A stretch of 64,000 bases of DNA from UBA7446 sp965657545 (GCA_965657545.1 CBFHOG010000001.1:124001-188000); one strand, 5' to 3'. Shown: positions 42,280 through 51,816, numbered from the stretch's first letter. The notes: generated by a model not told the origin, from the sequence alone. Numbers and translations are program-made.

Positions 42280-43413
42280 CTATGGTGTTTTTTGATGCAG
42301 TAAGCGCGTCAACTTGAATGATAAGTCAGTGAAAATCATTTGAGCATTTCCATTACGCTCTACATGATAGGCACTTTTTTCAAGGGCATCAATTATTCCT
42401 AAAATGTTTGCACCGTGAATGAAAGGCGCAAACTTAGAAAGTTTAAAATCTGTAGATGTGTGAAAAGGCGCAACATTCTCTAGTTTGTAGTGCTTCATGA
42501 CCGCAGCACGGAAAACCATTATGGCAAATGCCAAAAATTGTTTTTGTGTTTCCACACCCTTTGAGGCAATTTCTTGGCTCCATTCCGTAAGCTCAAGTAC
42601 AACGCTTTTATTACCCTTAGCACGAAAAGCGGTACGCACCCAGCCTACAAACCAACCCTCATATTGCACCTGATCCTCTCGTTGTTCAAAAAGTGAAAGT
42701 GCTTTTCCAACAGCCCCATTACTTTGGGCTGCTAATGAAGCAGCTGAATCTTGACCTGCCCCTTTGTTAATCAAAAATGCTGTGATGTCTTCTTTAGAAA
42801 CACGTCCAAAATGTGTTCGTTGGCAGCGTGAACGGATGGTAGCAAGAAGCTGATTCTCATCTGGGCACACCAATAAGAACAAGGTTTTTGCAGGAGGTTC
42901 TTCTATACTTTTCAGTAATTTATTTGATGCTGCCGTGGTGAGTTTTTCTGCGTGCCAAATAATGACACATTTCCACCCTCCCTCAAAAGACTTTAGGCTC
43001 ACCTTTTGCATAACCTGCAAAGCATCGGTAACATTTATGGCGGCTTGCTTGTTTTCAATTCCTAAAAACCGTGACCAGTCGTATAAAGTGGCATAGGGGT
43101 ATTCTTGTACAAATTCCCGCCATTGAGAACTAAATTCATTAGATGTTGGCTTTGATTTTACTTCATGAGTGGTGGCAGATGGGAACACAAAATGAATATC
43201 AGGGTGTACCATACCATTAGCTTTAACCCTTGTAGTAGATCCGTTTGTGTCATTGCCACAAACCACAGCATTGGCATATGCAATTGCCATTGCAAGCACA
43301 CCTTGCTCGTCAGCTCCTTCAAATAATTGGGCGTGCGGAATTCTGTCTAAAGCAAGACTGTCTAGCAGAATTTTCTTTTGGCTGTGATGTCCAATAATGT
43401 CTTGAAAATGCAT
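42280..43413 (-). CDS. holB: DNA polymerase III subunit delta'
   Basis: Clamp-loader subunit, 377 residues. N-terminus MHFQDIIGHHSQKKILLDSLALDRIPHAQLFEG matches the delta' start; DVRK-like block TDALQVMQKVSLKSFEGGWKCVIIWHAEKLTTAASNKLLKSIEEPP and SRCQ (TIRSRCQRTHFG, the arginine-finger SRC motif) are present. The P-loop is degenerate, as expected for delta'. Monocistronic on the minus strand among plus-strand genes. Confidence 0.92.
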   Translation of the reverse strand: MHFQDIIGHHSQKKILLDSLALDRIPHAQLFEGADEQGVLAMAIAYANAVVCGNDTNGSTTRVKANGMVHPDIHFVFPSATTHEVKSKPTSNEFSSQWREFVQEYPYATLYDWSRFLGIENKQAAINVTDALQVMQKVSLKSFEGGWKCVIIWHAEKLTTAASNKLLKSIEEPPAKTLFLLVCPDENQLLATIRSRCQRTHFGRVSKEDITAFLINKGAGQDSAASLAAQSNGAVGKALSLFEQREDQVQYEGWFVGWVRTAFRAKGNKSVVLELTEWSQEIASKGVETQKQFLAFAIMVFRAAVMKHYKLENVAPFHTSTDFKLSKFAPFIHGANILGIIDALEKSAYHVERNGNAQMIFTDLSFKLTRLLHQKTP

Positions 43414-43472
43414 GCCTAAAGATACAAACCGAAATTAACTAAAACACAACATCAAAAACGCAAACGAAATTG

Positions 43473-43480
43473 TATTTTTG
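43473..43480 (+). promoter_or_regulatory. Putative -7 box of pgk
   Basis: TATTTTTG ends 17 bases before the pgk ATG. Confidence 0.45.
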
Positions 43481-43497
43481 CGCAAATAAAAAGCAAC

Positions 43498-44685
43498 ATG
43501 AACACCTTAGAAAACCTTTCTTTTGACCAAGAGCGAGCACTTATTCGCGTAGATTTTAACGTGCCTTTAGACGACAGCGGTAACGTAACAGACGCAACAA
43601 GAATCGCGGCAGCGCTCCCAACAATTAAGCATATTTTATCAGCAGGGGGTAGTTGTGTGTTGATGTCGCACTTAGGCCGTCCTAAGGGAAATGACTCTAA
43701 ACTCAGTTTAAATCAAATTATACCCACACTCGAAGAACATCTGGGTCAAGCCGTACAGTTTTGTAACGAGGTAGTAGGCGAAAAAGCAGAAGCAAAAGCC
43801 CTATCCCTAAAGCCTGGAGAAGTGTTATTATTAGAGAATCTGCGCTTTCATGAAGAAGAAACCAAAGGCGACGAAGCCTTTGCTTTGGCATTGGCAAAGT
43901 TGGGAACCGTTTACGTTAACGATGCCTTTGGAACAGCTCACCGCGCGCACGCTTCCACGACAATAGTAGCACAGTTTTTCCCAAACAAGAAGTGTTTTGG
44001 GCATTTACTAGCAGGTGAAATAACGGCCATAGACAAAGTAATGTCATCTGGCGAGAAACCTGTTTTGGCTATTTTGGGTGGCGCAAAGGTATCGTCAAAA
44101 ATCACCATTATTGAAAATATTTTATCTAAGGTAGATCACCTTATTATAGGCGGCGGTATGGCTTTTACATTTATCAAAGCGCAAGGGGGGTCCATTGGAA
44201 AGTCTATTTGTGAAGACGATAAAATGCCTTTAGCATTATCTATATTAGAGCAAGCAGAGAAGTTAGGGGTAAAAATTCATTTGCCGGTCGATGTTCGTGC
44301 AGGACAAGACTTTTCAAATGACACCCCACAAAAAGTATTTCCTATTGACCAAATTCCAGATGATTGGGAAGGCATGGATGCGGGGCCAGCTTCAGAAAAA
44401 ACTTTTGATGCTGTTGTAAAACAGGCTAAAACCATTTTATGGAATGGTCCACTTGGTGTTTTTGAGTTTCCTAATTTTGACACGGGTACTCGCGCACTTG
44501 GTGACAGCATTGTAGCACAAACCGATGCAGGTGCATTTTCGCTTGTTGGTGGTGGTGATTCCGTTGCAGCCGTGAAGCTTTTTGGACTTGAAAACAAGGT
44601 TAGTTATGTTTCTACTGGTGGCGGCGCAATGCTTGAAAGCCTTGAAGGAAAAACACTCCCTGGAATTGCAGCAATATTGGCGTAA
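43498..44685 (+). CDS. pgk: Phosphoglycerate kinase
   Basis: Substrate-level phosphorylation in glycolysis. 395 residues, full length. Signature RALIRVDFNVPLD at the start, SHLGRPKG, LLLENLRFHEEE, DAFGTAHRAHAST, the nucleotide-binding GGAKVSSKI, WNGPLGVFEFPNF, and C-terminal VGGGDSVAAVK and STGGGAMLESLEGKTLPGI. Followed after 19 bases by a DUF4837 lipoprotein gene in the same direction. Confidence 0.97.
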   Translation: MNTLENLSFDQERALIRVDFNVPLDDSGNVTDATRIAAALPTIKHILSAGGSCVLMSHLGRPKGNDSKLSLNQIIPTLEEHLGQAVQFCNEVVGEKAEAKALSLKPGEVLLLENLRFHEEETKGDEAFALALAKLGTVYVNDAFGTAHRAHASTTIVAQFFPNKKCFGHLLAGEITAIDKVMSSGEKPVLAILGGAKVSSKITIIENILSKVDHLIIGGGMAFTFIKAQGGSIGKSICEDDKMPLALSILEQAEKLGVKIHLPVDVRAGQDFSNDTPQKVFPIDQIPDDWEGMDAGPASEKTFDAVVKQAKTILWNGPLGVFEFPNFDTGTRALGDSIVAQTDAGAFSLVGGGDSVAAVKLFGLENKVSYVSTGGGAMLESLEGKTLPGIAAILA

Positions 44686-44704
44686 TTTTTGTTTCTTTTT
44701 GCAA

Positions 44705-45676
44705 ATGAAATTACACTTTTTACTTATTGTTCTCATTGTATTTGGGTGCAAACGCACGTCAACACCGCTTGTAAAACCCTCGAGCGGAAACATCAATACG
44801 ATTACAGTAGTAATGCCCAACCTACTTTGGGAAACAGAAGTGGGAGATGCCGTTAGAGCTGCCTTTGCATTTCCTGCAGAAGGGCTTCCACAACAAGAGC
44901 CATTATTTGATTTGCGTCAAATGCCACCCGAAGTATTTACAGGATTTGCTCGCTCTAGTAGATCTATTTTGTGGGTTGGTTTTGGTGATGAAGTTGTGAT
45001 TCGTATGGACAAGAATAGCTATGCGCGTCCCCAGCAAATGGCAGTACTTAGCGCGCCAAAGACAACCGCTTTGGTAGAAATGATTTTATCCCAGTCAACA
45101 TCAATAATCAATTCATTTAAACAAGGAGAAATAGCAGAGCGTCAACGCCGTATCAGCATTTCCCCATTAAAGCAAAATGCATTGCAAAGCCGCTTCGGCA
45201 TTAACTTAACGCTGCCCTCAGCCTACAGCGTTTTTAAAGAAGACAATAATACGGTTTGGTTTCAGCGAGAAATACAAAAAGGACATGTAAATGTATTGGT
45301 TTATACATTGCCAAGAGACACCAGTCTAGATTGGAAAAATCCATTAGAAGACGTTATTCGTATTCGTGATTCTGTGGGAAAAGCGTTTGTACCGGGAAGA
45401 CTTGAAGGGACACATTTAATCACAGAAGAGGCCTATGAACCGTATGTGTATTACACTAAAGTAGGAGGAATTCCAGCCATTGAAACTCGGGGAACCTGGG
45501 AGGTAAAAGGAGATTTTATGGCAGGCCCATTTGTACAGTATTTACTGGACGACAAGCCAAACAACCGCTATTTAGTAATGGAAGGATTTGTATTCGCTCC
45601 ATCGGCTGCCAAACGCGACTATATATTTGAAACAGAGGCGATTGTACGCTCGATAGAGATTTTAAACAAAGATTAA
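44705..45676 (+). CDS. DUF4837-type lipoprotein
   Basis: 323 residues with a lipoprotein signal (MKLHFLLIVLIVFGCKR, lipobox Cys15). The mature sequence follows the Bacteroidota DUF4837 pattern: LLWETEVGDAVRAAF, EGLPQQEPLFDLRQMPPEVF, SRSILWVGFGDE, then LPSAYSVFKEDNNTVWFQRE and TKVGGIPAIETRGTWEVKGDFMAGPF. Function unknown; likely periplasmic or outer-membrane-anchored. I start at the ATG after the pgk stop; an in-frame ATG within pgk would remove the lipoprotein signal. Its end overlaps tatA by 4 bases. Confidence 0.85.
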   Translation: MKLHFLLIVLIVFGCKRTSTPLVKPSSGNINTITVVMPNLLWETEVGDAVRAAFAFPAEGLPQQEPLFDLRQMPPEVFTGFARSSRSILWVGFGDEVVIRMDKNSYARPQQMAVLSAPKTTALVEMILSQSTSIINSFKQGEIAERQRRISISPLKQNALQSRFGINLTLPSAYSVFKEDNNTVWFQREIQKGHVNVLVYTLPRDTSLDWKNPLEDVIRIRDSVGKAFVPGRLEGTHLITEEAYEPYVYYTKVGGIPAIETRGTWEVKGDFMAGPFVQYLLDDKPNNRYLVMEGFVFAPSAAKRDYIFETEAIVRSIEILNKD

Positions 45677-45843
45677 CTTTCTTGTTTATCGCTGTCTTTT
45701 TCTTCTTCTTTGGTGGCGTTTTTAAATTCTTTGATTCCAGTTCCAAGTCCTTTCATTAGCTCGGGGATTTTTCGACCGCCAAACAACAACAAAACAACTA
45801 AGGCAATTACAAGAATTTGAACAGGACTGATTGCAAAAAACAT
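45673..45843 (-). CDS. tatA: Twin-arginine translocase TatA/TatB-type subunit
   Basis: 56-residue protein with one N-terminal membrane helix and an amphipathic helix: ISPVQILVIALVVLLLFGGRKIPELMKGLGTGIKEF, with the FGGRKIPEL hinge diagnostic of the TatA family, then a charged tail. I start at MFFAISP (45843) since the longer ATG at 45870 only adds MLPLLKIQI. Short, so TatA is more likely than TatB. No tatC is nearby. Divergent from the M23 peptidase gene. Confidence 0.88.
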   Translation of the reverse strand: MFFAISPVQILVIALVVLLLFGGRKIPELMKGLGTGIKEFKNATKEEEKDSDKQES

Positions 45844-45916
45844 AATTTGTATTTTTAACAAAGGTAACAAAGTAAATGGATTTAGTTCACCCGCGCTTTA
45901 GTACAAATCAACTACC

Positions 45917-45924
45917 TATCTTTG
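45917..45924 (+). promoter_or_regulatory. Putative -7 box of the M23 peptidase gene
   Basis: TATCTTTG ends 6 bases before the ATG at 45931, implying a very short leader. Confidence 0.4.
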
Positions 45925-45930
45925 TAGTCA

Positions 45931-46803
45931 ATGGATAACAATAAGAAAAAAAAGTCAACTTTTTGGAGACGGTGGCGCGCAACCTATCGCTTTGTTATTT
46001 TTCACGATGAAACTTTCGAGGAGCACTTTTCCTATAAACTTAACAGGCTTAATGTTTTTCTTGTCATTAGCATCTCTGTGGTTTTGCTAATAGCCGCTAC
46101 ATTTTTGGTTATTTCTCAAACGCAACTTAAGGAGTATATCCCTGGATACGACTCTTCAGAACTTCGCCGTCAAGCAATACGAAACAACGACAGACTTGAC
46201 TCGCTACAGCTAACACTCCAACGAAACCAACGCTATATAGCCTCCGTAAATAAGGTACTAAGAGGAGATTTAGATTTACAAGAACTGGAGTCCCAACGCC
46301 AGTTGGACTCTGTCCTTATAGACACAAATTATGTTGATTTTCCTACATCCAAAGCAGACTCATTACTTCGCGCGGATGTGGCTCAAGATGACAAATACAA
46401 CGTTTTGGACTCTGCCAACCAGACCATTCCATTTGTATTATTTCCTCCCATAACAGGAACGATCAGTCAAGGATACGACGCTAGTGTGGAACACTATGCA
46501 GTAGATATTGTTGTGCCTAGAAACACGCCTGTTAAGGCCGCTGCTCAGGGGAATGTGATTTTTGCTGGTTGGACAACAGAAACAGGATATGTTGTGATTA
46601 TATCCCACCCGTATAATATTCTTTCGGTTTATAAGCACAACGCATCGTTAAATGTGCGCCAAGGCAATGCCGTTGACCCCGGACAAGTGATAGCGATAGC
46701 TGGAAACTCGGGCACCATGACTACCGGGCCACACCTTCACTTTGAGCTTTGGAGCGATGGCTATGCCTTAAATCCAGAGGAATTTATTGAATTTGAACAA
46801 TGA
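45931..46803 (+). CDS. M23-family metallopeptidase (cell-wall hydrolase or activator)
   Basis: 290 residues: a cytoplasmic N-terminus, one membrane segment (about 42-65), a coiled-coil region (about 75-120) and a C-terminal LytM domain. Zinc motifs HYAVDIVVP (HxxxD), ISHPYNILSVYKHN and GPHLHFELW (HxH) are intact, so it is probably an active endopeptidase on peptidoglycan cross-links. The position next to a DUF4837 lipoprotein gene and tatA is an envelope gene cluster. Overlaps the GH3-like gene by 4 bases. Confidence 0.88.
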   Translation: MDNNKKKKSTFWRRWRATYRFVIFHDETFEEHFSYKLNRLNVFLVISISVVLLIAATFLVISQTQLKEYIPGYDSSELRRQAIRNNDRLDSLQLTLQRNQRYIASVNKVLRGDLDLQELESQRQLDSVLIDTNYVDFPTSKADSLLRADVAQDDKYNVLDSANQTIPFVLFPPITGTISQGYDASVEHYAVDIVVPRNTPVKAAAQGNVIFAGWTTETGYVVIISHPYNILSVYKHNASLNVRQGNAVDPGQVIAIAGNSGTMTTGPHLHFELWSDGYALNPEEFIEFEQ

Positions 46804-48299
46804 GCATAAAGCAACGCATTGCAAAACAGTGGGCAAAACACATCGTAAAGACCACAAAGAAATGGGCAAATAATCCCATTAAAACCCAACAAAAGGTTTT
46901 AATGGATTTGGTAAAAACAGCAAAGAACACAGCTTTTGGTAAGGATCATGATTTTGAAAGCATTAATAATTATGATGACTTTAAGTCTCGAGTTCCCGTC
47001 AATGATTACGAGGGGTTGCGCCTCTATGTAGATCGTATGGTGTCGGGAGAGGAAGACGTCCTTTGGAAAGGAAAACCGCTGTACTTTTCAAAGACCTCAG
47101 GAACCACCTCAGGTGTAAAGTACATCCCCATTTCAAAAGAATCGATGCCTACGCATATTAAAACCGCGCAAAACGCCTTATTTCATTACATTCATAATTC
47201 TGGAGACGCCTCTTTTGTAGATGGGAAATTAATATTCTTGCAAGGAAGCCCCATATTATCAAAAACAAACGGTATTGCCACAGGAAGGCTATCAGGTATT
47301 GTGGCGCACTATGTGCCTTCTTATTTACAACGCAGCAGAATGCCGTCATGGCAAACCAACTGCATTGAAGATTGGGAGCAAAAAGTAGATGCTATTGTAG
47401 ATGAGACAGTACACGAAGACATGCGTCTAATAAGCGGGATTCCACCTTGGGTAAAAATGTATTTTGAGCGGTTAAAAGAAAAGTCTGGTAAATCTATTTC
47501 ATCGCTGTTCCCTAATTTTTCACTTTTTGTATATGGAGGGGTAAATTATGAACCTTACCGGAATGCCCTCGAGGAATTAATCGGAAAAAAAGTGGATAGT
47601 GTAGAGCTTTACCCGGCTTCGGAAGGTTTTATTGCTTTTCAAGATCAATTAGACAAAAAGGGAATGTTGCTTCAATTAAACTCAGGAATTTTTTATGAGT
47701 TTATTGAAGCAGACAAGATACACGAAGCTTCCCCTTCTAGAATTTCATTGGCAGATGTTGAGATAGGTGTCAATTACGCGATTATTCTAAACACCTCTGC
47801 TGGTTTGTGGGGATACAACATTGGCGATACGGTCGAGTTTGTAAGTTTAAATCCGTATCGCATCATTGTTTCTGGGAGAATTAAACACTTTATTTCAGCT
47901 TTCGGAGAACATGTCATTGGAAAAGAAGTAGAACATGCGATGAAAAATACGGCTAAAAAGTATCAGGCGCATGTGTCAGAATTTACGGTGGCACCACAGG
48001 TAACACCTGAAGAGGGTTTACCACATCATGAATGGTGGGTTGCTTTTGACAAACCACCAAAAGATTTAGCTACCTTTACCGCAACCTTAGACTTAGAAAT
48101 GCGCAATCAAAACACCTATTATGACGATCTAATTTCGGGAGGAGTGTTGCGCCCATTGGTCCTTAGGACGCTTCCTGCGGACGCATTTGAACACTATATG
48201 AAAAGCATTGGAAAACTGGGTGGGCAAAACAAAACCCCAAGACTAACCAATGACAGAAAAATTGCGGATACGCTCAATAAACTATTTAAAATAAAATAA
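46800..48299 (+). CDS. GH3-family acyl-adenylate amidosynthetase-like protein
   Basis: 499 residues of the GH3 (auxin-responsive promoter) family, ANL-like adenylating enzymes that in plants join amino acids to acyl acids. Visible: the ATP phosphate loop KTSGTTSGVKYIPIS, LFVYGGVNYEPYRNALEELIG, ELYPASEGFIAFQ, and GRIKHFISAFGEHVIGKEVEHAM near the C-terminus. Bacterial members are common in Bacteroidota but their acyl and amine substrates are unknown. Translationally coupled to the M23 gene by an ATGA overlap. Confidence 0.88.
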   Translation: MSIKQRIAKQWAKHIVKTTKKWANNPIKTQQKVLMDLVKTAKNTAFGKDHDFESINNYDDFKSRVPVNDYEGLRLYVDRMVSGEEDVLWKGKPLYFSKTSGTTSGVKYIPISKESMPTHIKTAQNALFHYIHNSGDASFVDGKLIFLQGSPILSKTNGIATGRLSGIVAHYVPSYLQRSRMPSWQTNCIEDWEQKVDAIVDETVHEDMRLISGIPPWVKMYFERLKEKSGKSISSLFPNFSLFVYGGVNYEPYRNALEELIGKKVDSVELYPASEGFIAFQDQLDKKGMLLQLNSGIFYEFIEADKIHEASPSRISLADVEIGVNYAIILNTSAGLWGYNIGDTVEFVSLNPYRIIVSGRIKHFISAFGEHVIGKEVEHAMKNTAKKYQAHVSEFTVAPQVTPEEGLPHHEWWVAFDKPPKDLATFTATLDLEMRNQNTYYDDLISGGVLRPLVLRTLPADAFEHYMKSIGKLGGQNKTPRLTNDRKIADTLNKLFKIK

Positions 48300-48317
48300 A
48301 ACCCAAAAACCTTCGTT

Positions 48318-48336
48318 TTGCTTGTAACGCAAGCAA
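48318..48336. repeat. Hairpin ahead of the polysaccharide locus
   Basis: TTGCTTG / CAAGCAA stem with a 5-base loop in the 55-base gap between the GH3-like gene and the Wzz-like gene. No T-run follows, so it is not a clear terminator; it may be an attenuator or operator. Confidence 0.35.
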
Positions 48337-48354
48337 TAACATAAAGCTATATTT

Positions 48355-49404
48355 ATGAGTACATCGACACCAAAAAAAACAGAAAGCGAGGAAATAGACT
48401 TAGGTGTTCTATTTAATTCGATTGGAAAAGGAATAACAAAGCTTTTTACTGCTATTGGCAGCGTCATTACTTTCTTGCTGAACACATTGTTAGCATTCGC
48501 AATTTTTGTGCGTAAACGCATTGTGTTTTTTGCTCTTGCGATAGGCGCAGGCTTTATAGCAGGGGTTGTTATTGAAATGGTTTACCCTCCTACATTTGTC
48601 GCAAAAGCAACGCTTGAACCGCACTTTGACAGTGCAAGACAATTATATAGCAATGTAGTGTACCTAAACGACCTTGCCTCTCAAAAAGATTCTGTTCAAT
48701 TGGGGGCATTTTTTGACATTCCCGAAACCGATGCCGCAACAATATCAAGCATAGAAATAGAGCCTTTTTTAACGAAAACGCGCTTGTTGCAAGAATATAA
48801 CACCTATGTGACTGGACTAGACTCATTAGTAGCTGCTGAAATAACCTATGCAGATTATGTAAAGCAAATAGATGACTTTGAAAGAAAGATACACATTTTA
48901 ACCGTCAAGTCCACCAAACAAGATATTTTTGGATCGTTACTAAACCCCTTGACCGCCTCAGTCTCTGAGGTCACTTATTTTAGAGATCAACAAGCCACAC
49001 AATTAGAAAACCTGGAGCTTAGCGACTCGATTACCCAGGTGTCTATCACCCAAACAGACTCGTTGTTGTCTTTGTTTGAGGAGGTACGAATTGTTGAAGC
49101 AAATAAGCAGTTTTCAAACGGCACAAACCTGTATATGTCTGAAAAGGCAGAAAACAACACAGAAATATCTCTGTTAAATAGAAAAATTGAATTATCAGAT
49201 AAACTCGAGGGAATTCGCACACAAAAATTAAAGGCACAAAATGTGATAGATGTCATAGCTGCATTTCCAGAAGTCGGTTATTTAGAGCTCTCCATTTGGA
49301 AAGACAAGAAAATCCAAGGCATGATTGCAGGATTTATTTTGCTCTCATTATTCTATTTAGTCCTACAGTTGGACACATTTATTATTTCGAAAAGCAAGGA
49401 ATAA
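48355..49404 (+). CDS. Wzz-like polysaccharide chain-length / export membrane protein
   Basis: 349 residues with two terminal membrane segments (about 50-80 and 318-338) around a helical periplasmic domain, the layout of Wzz/polysaccharide co-polymerase proteins. The P-x2-G pattern is not clear and overall similarity is low, so the call rests on topology and on being first in the polysaccharide locus, overlapping rfbB by one base. Expected to set chain length or help export. A TATATTTA box lies just upstream. Confidence 0.65.
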   Translation: MSTSTPKKTESEEIDLGVLFNSIGKGITKLFTAIGSVITFLLNTLLAFAIFVRKRIVFFALAIGAGFIAGVVIEMVYPPTFVAKATLEPHFDSARQLYSNVVYLNDLASQKDSVQLGAFFDIPETDAATISSIEIEPFLTKTRLLQEYNTYVTGLDSLVAAEITYADYVKQIDDFERKIHILTVKSTKQDIFGSLLNPLTASVSEVTYFRDQQATQLENLELSDSITQVSITQTDSLLSLFEEVRIVEANKQFSNGTNLYMSEKAENNTEISLLNRKIELSDKLEGIRTQKLKAQNVIDVIAAFPEVGYLELSIWKDKKIQGMIAGFILLSLFYLVLQLDTFIISKSKE

Positions 49405-50429
49405 TGAATATCCTCATTACAGGCGGTGCTGGTTTTATAGGCTCGCACGTAGTGAAGTGTTTTCTAAAGGACAAAACGTATCATGTTTTTAATTTAGATA
49501 AGCTTACGTATGCTGGAAACCTCAACAACCTTGTTGGCATAGAACAAAACGAGAACTACACCTTTATTCATGGTGATATTACAGATGCAAACTTTATCCA
49601 AAAACTTTTTGAAAAACACCGCTTTAGCCACGTTATTCACTTGGCAGCAGAGTCGCATGTAGATCGATCCATTACAGACCCATTTGTGTTTGCCAAAACG
49701 AATATTTTAGGCACACTTAATTTGCTACATAGCTTTAAAGCAACGCATCAATCTGGGGGGTTGTTTTATCACATTAGTACAGATGAAGTGTATGGAACAC
49801 TTGGCGAAACAGGGCTTTTTACAGAAACCTCTCCGTATCAACCCAACTCTCCCTATGCCGCATCAAAAGCAAGTTCAGATCATTTTATTCGCGCCTATGC
49901 CGAAACCTACAAGCTACCTGTACTCATATCAAACTGCTCCAACAATTATGGTCCCAATCAGTTTCCAGAAAAGTTTATCCCGGTTTGCATTCAAGCAATT
50001 GTAAAAAATAAAAAGATCCCTATTTATGGCGATGGAAATTATACCCGCGATTGGTTGTATGTAGCAGATCATGCAGTAGCAATAAAAACCATTTTGGAAG
50101 AAGGGAAAGTGGGTGAAACTTATAATATTGGGGGATTAAACGAATGGAAAAATATTGATTTAGTAAAAGTTTTGATTCGGGAAACCGATAAGGCACTCGG
50201 GAGATCTGAGGGCACTTCGTTACCGCTAATTAAGTTTGTCAAAGACCGCCCAGGTCACGATAAGCGTTACGCTATTGACAATGCAAAAATAATGCGTGAA
50301 CTCCAATGGAAGCCGGAGCACACTTTTGAAGAAGGCATTGTAAAAACCATAGATTGGTATTTGTCAAATCAAGCATGGATAGATGATATTCTAGACGGCT
50401 CATATCAAAATAGTACATTTAACACATGA
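49404..50429 (+). CDS. rfbB: dTDP-glucose 4,6-dehydratase
   Basis: Second step of dTDP-L-rhamnose synthesis. 341-residue extended SDR: NAD motif TGGAGFIGSHVVK, HLAAESHVDRSI, ISTDEVYGTLGE, catalytic SPYAASKASSDH (YxxxK), and NNYGPNQFPEKFIP with DWLYVADH. I start at the ATG overlapping the wzz-like stop (TAATG); an in-frame ATG 108 bases earlier lies inside that gene. First of rfbBACD. Confidence 0.97.
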   Translation: MNILITGGAGFIGSHVVKCFLKDKTYHVFNLDKLTYAGNLNNLVGIEQNENYTFIHGDITDANFIQKLFEKHRFSHVIHLAAESHVDRSITDPFVFAKTNILGTLNLLHSFKATHQSGGLFYHISTDEVYGTLGETGLFTETSPYQPNSPYAASKASSDHFIRAYAETYKLPVLISNCSNNYGPNQFPEKFIPVCIQAIVKNKKIPIYGDGNYTRDWLYVADHAVAIKTILEEGKVGETYNIGGLNEWKNIDLVKVLIRETDKALGRSEGTSLPLIKFVKDRPGHDKRYAIDNAKIMRELQWKPEHTFEEGIVKTIDWYLSNQAWIDDILDGSYQNSTFNT

Positions 50430-51268
50430 AAGGCATTATACTAGCAGGCGGTTCAGGAACACGACTTCATCCGATCACCTTATCGGTGAGTAAGCAATTG
50501 ATGCCTGTATACGACAAGCCGATGATATACTATCCGTTATCAACGCTAATGAGCGCAGGAATTCGGGAGATTTTAATTATTTCTACGCCAAAAGACCTTC
50601 CGCTTTTTGAACGATTATTGGGTGATGGTAGTCAGTTGGGATGTTCGTTTTCCTATGCCGAGCAACCCGAACCAAAGGGGTTAGCACAGGCTTTTTTGAT
50701 AGGAGAATCCTTTATTGGCAATGACTCGGTCGCACTCATTTTAGGGGATAACATCTTTTACGGAACCGGCCTTCAAACAACATTACAAAACTGTACAAAC
50801 CCAACAGGCGGAACTATTTTTGCCTATGAGGTGCAAGACCCTGAACGCTACGGCGTAGTAGCCTTTGACGCGTCAGGCAAGGCAACATCTTTAGAAGAAA
50901 AGCCTAAAAACCCAGCGTCAAAATTTGCTGTTCCTGGGATTTATTTTTACGATAACGAAGTTATTTCGATAGCAAAAAACATAGCCCCAAGTGCTCGTGG
51001 AGAGCTGGAAATCACCGACGTGAATAAAACCTATTTGGAGCAAAACAAACTTCAAGTACAGGTGCTGGATAGCGGAACGGCGTGGTTAGATACGGGTACA
51101 TTTACTTCGCTTATGCAAGCAGCGCAGTTTGTACAAGTACTGCAAGAGCGTCAAGGCATACGGATAGGCGCCATTGAGGATGTAGCACTTCAAACGGGCT
51201 ATATCAATCAAAAGCAACACAAAGCCCTAACAGCCCCCTTTATTAAAAGTGGCTATGCAAAACAGTAA
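50426..51268 (+). CDS. rfbA: Glucose-1-phosphate thymidylyltransferase
   Basis: Makes dTDP-glucose from dTTP and glucose-1-phosphate. 280 residues. Signature MKGIILAGGSGTRLHPIT, KQLMPVYDKPMIYYPLSTLMSAGI, ILGDNIFYG, EEKPKNPASKFAVPGIYFYD, and SGTAWLDTGTFTSLMQA. Overlaps rfbB by 4 bases. Confidence 0.97.
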   Translation: MKGIILAGGSGTRLHPITLSVSKQLMPVYDKPMIYYPLSTLMSAGIREILIISTPKDLPLFERLLGDGSQLGCSFSYAEQPEPKGLAQAFLIGESFIGNDSVALILGDNIFYGTGLQTTLQNCTNPTGGTIFAYEVQDPERYGVVAFDASGKATSLEEKPKNPASKFAVPGIYFYDNEVISIAKNIAPSARGELEITDVNKTYLEQNKLQVQVLDSGTAWLDTGTFTSLMQAAQFVQVLQERQGIRIGAIEDVALQTGYINQKQHKALTAPFIKSGYAKQ

Positions 51269-51270
51269 GT

Positions 51271-51816
51271 ATGCAGATAGAAGAAACAAAACTTAGCGGC
51301 TGTTTGTTGATATCTCCCAAAATATTTACGGATGATCGCGGCTACTTTATGGAAACCTACCGACAGTCGTGGATGGATTCATTACACGGTTTTTCGGGTA
51401 ATTTTGTACAAGACAACCAATCTTTTTCACATTACGGCACCATTCGGGGATTGCATTTCCAAGAGGGAGAACACGCACAGGCAAAGCTTGTTCGGGTATT
51501 ACAGGGGACTATTTTGGACGTTGCTATTGACATTAGACAAAACTCATCAACGTTTGGATCACATATTGCGGTAACATTATCAGCAGAAAACAAGCAGCAG
51601 CTTTGGATTCCAAAGGGATTTGCGCATGGCTTTTCCGTGTTGTCCAAAACGGCTGAGGTTTCATATAAATGTGACAACTACTACAACAAAGAGGCGGAAT
51701 CTGGAATTTATCCCTTAGATGAAACACTAAATATAGATTGGCAAATTCCCAAAGACAAGCAACGTATGTCGGAAAAAGATCTGCTACTCCCCACCTTTAA
51801 TAAGCCAAACGAATGA
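51271..51816 (+). CDS. rfbC: dTDP-4-dehydrorhamnose 3,5-epimerase
   Basis: Double epimerisation of the 4-keto-6-deoxy sugar. 181 residues: DDRGYFMETYRQSW, VQDNQSFSHYGTIRGLHFQ with the catalytic His, LVRVLQGTILDVAIDIRQNSSTFG, and WIPKGFAHGFSVLS. Between rfbA (2-base gap) and rfbD (4-base overlap). Confidence 0.96.
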   Translation: MQIEETKLSGCLLISPKIFTDDRGYFMETYRQSWMDSLHGFSGNFVQDNQSFSHYGTIRGLHFQEGEHAQAKLVRVLQGTILDVAIDIRQNSSTFGSHIAVTLSAENKQQLWIPKGFAHGFSVLSKTAEVSYKCDNYYNKEAESGIYPLDETLNIDWQIPKDKQRMSEKDLLLPTFNKPNE

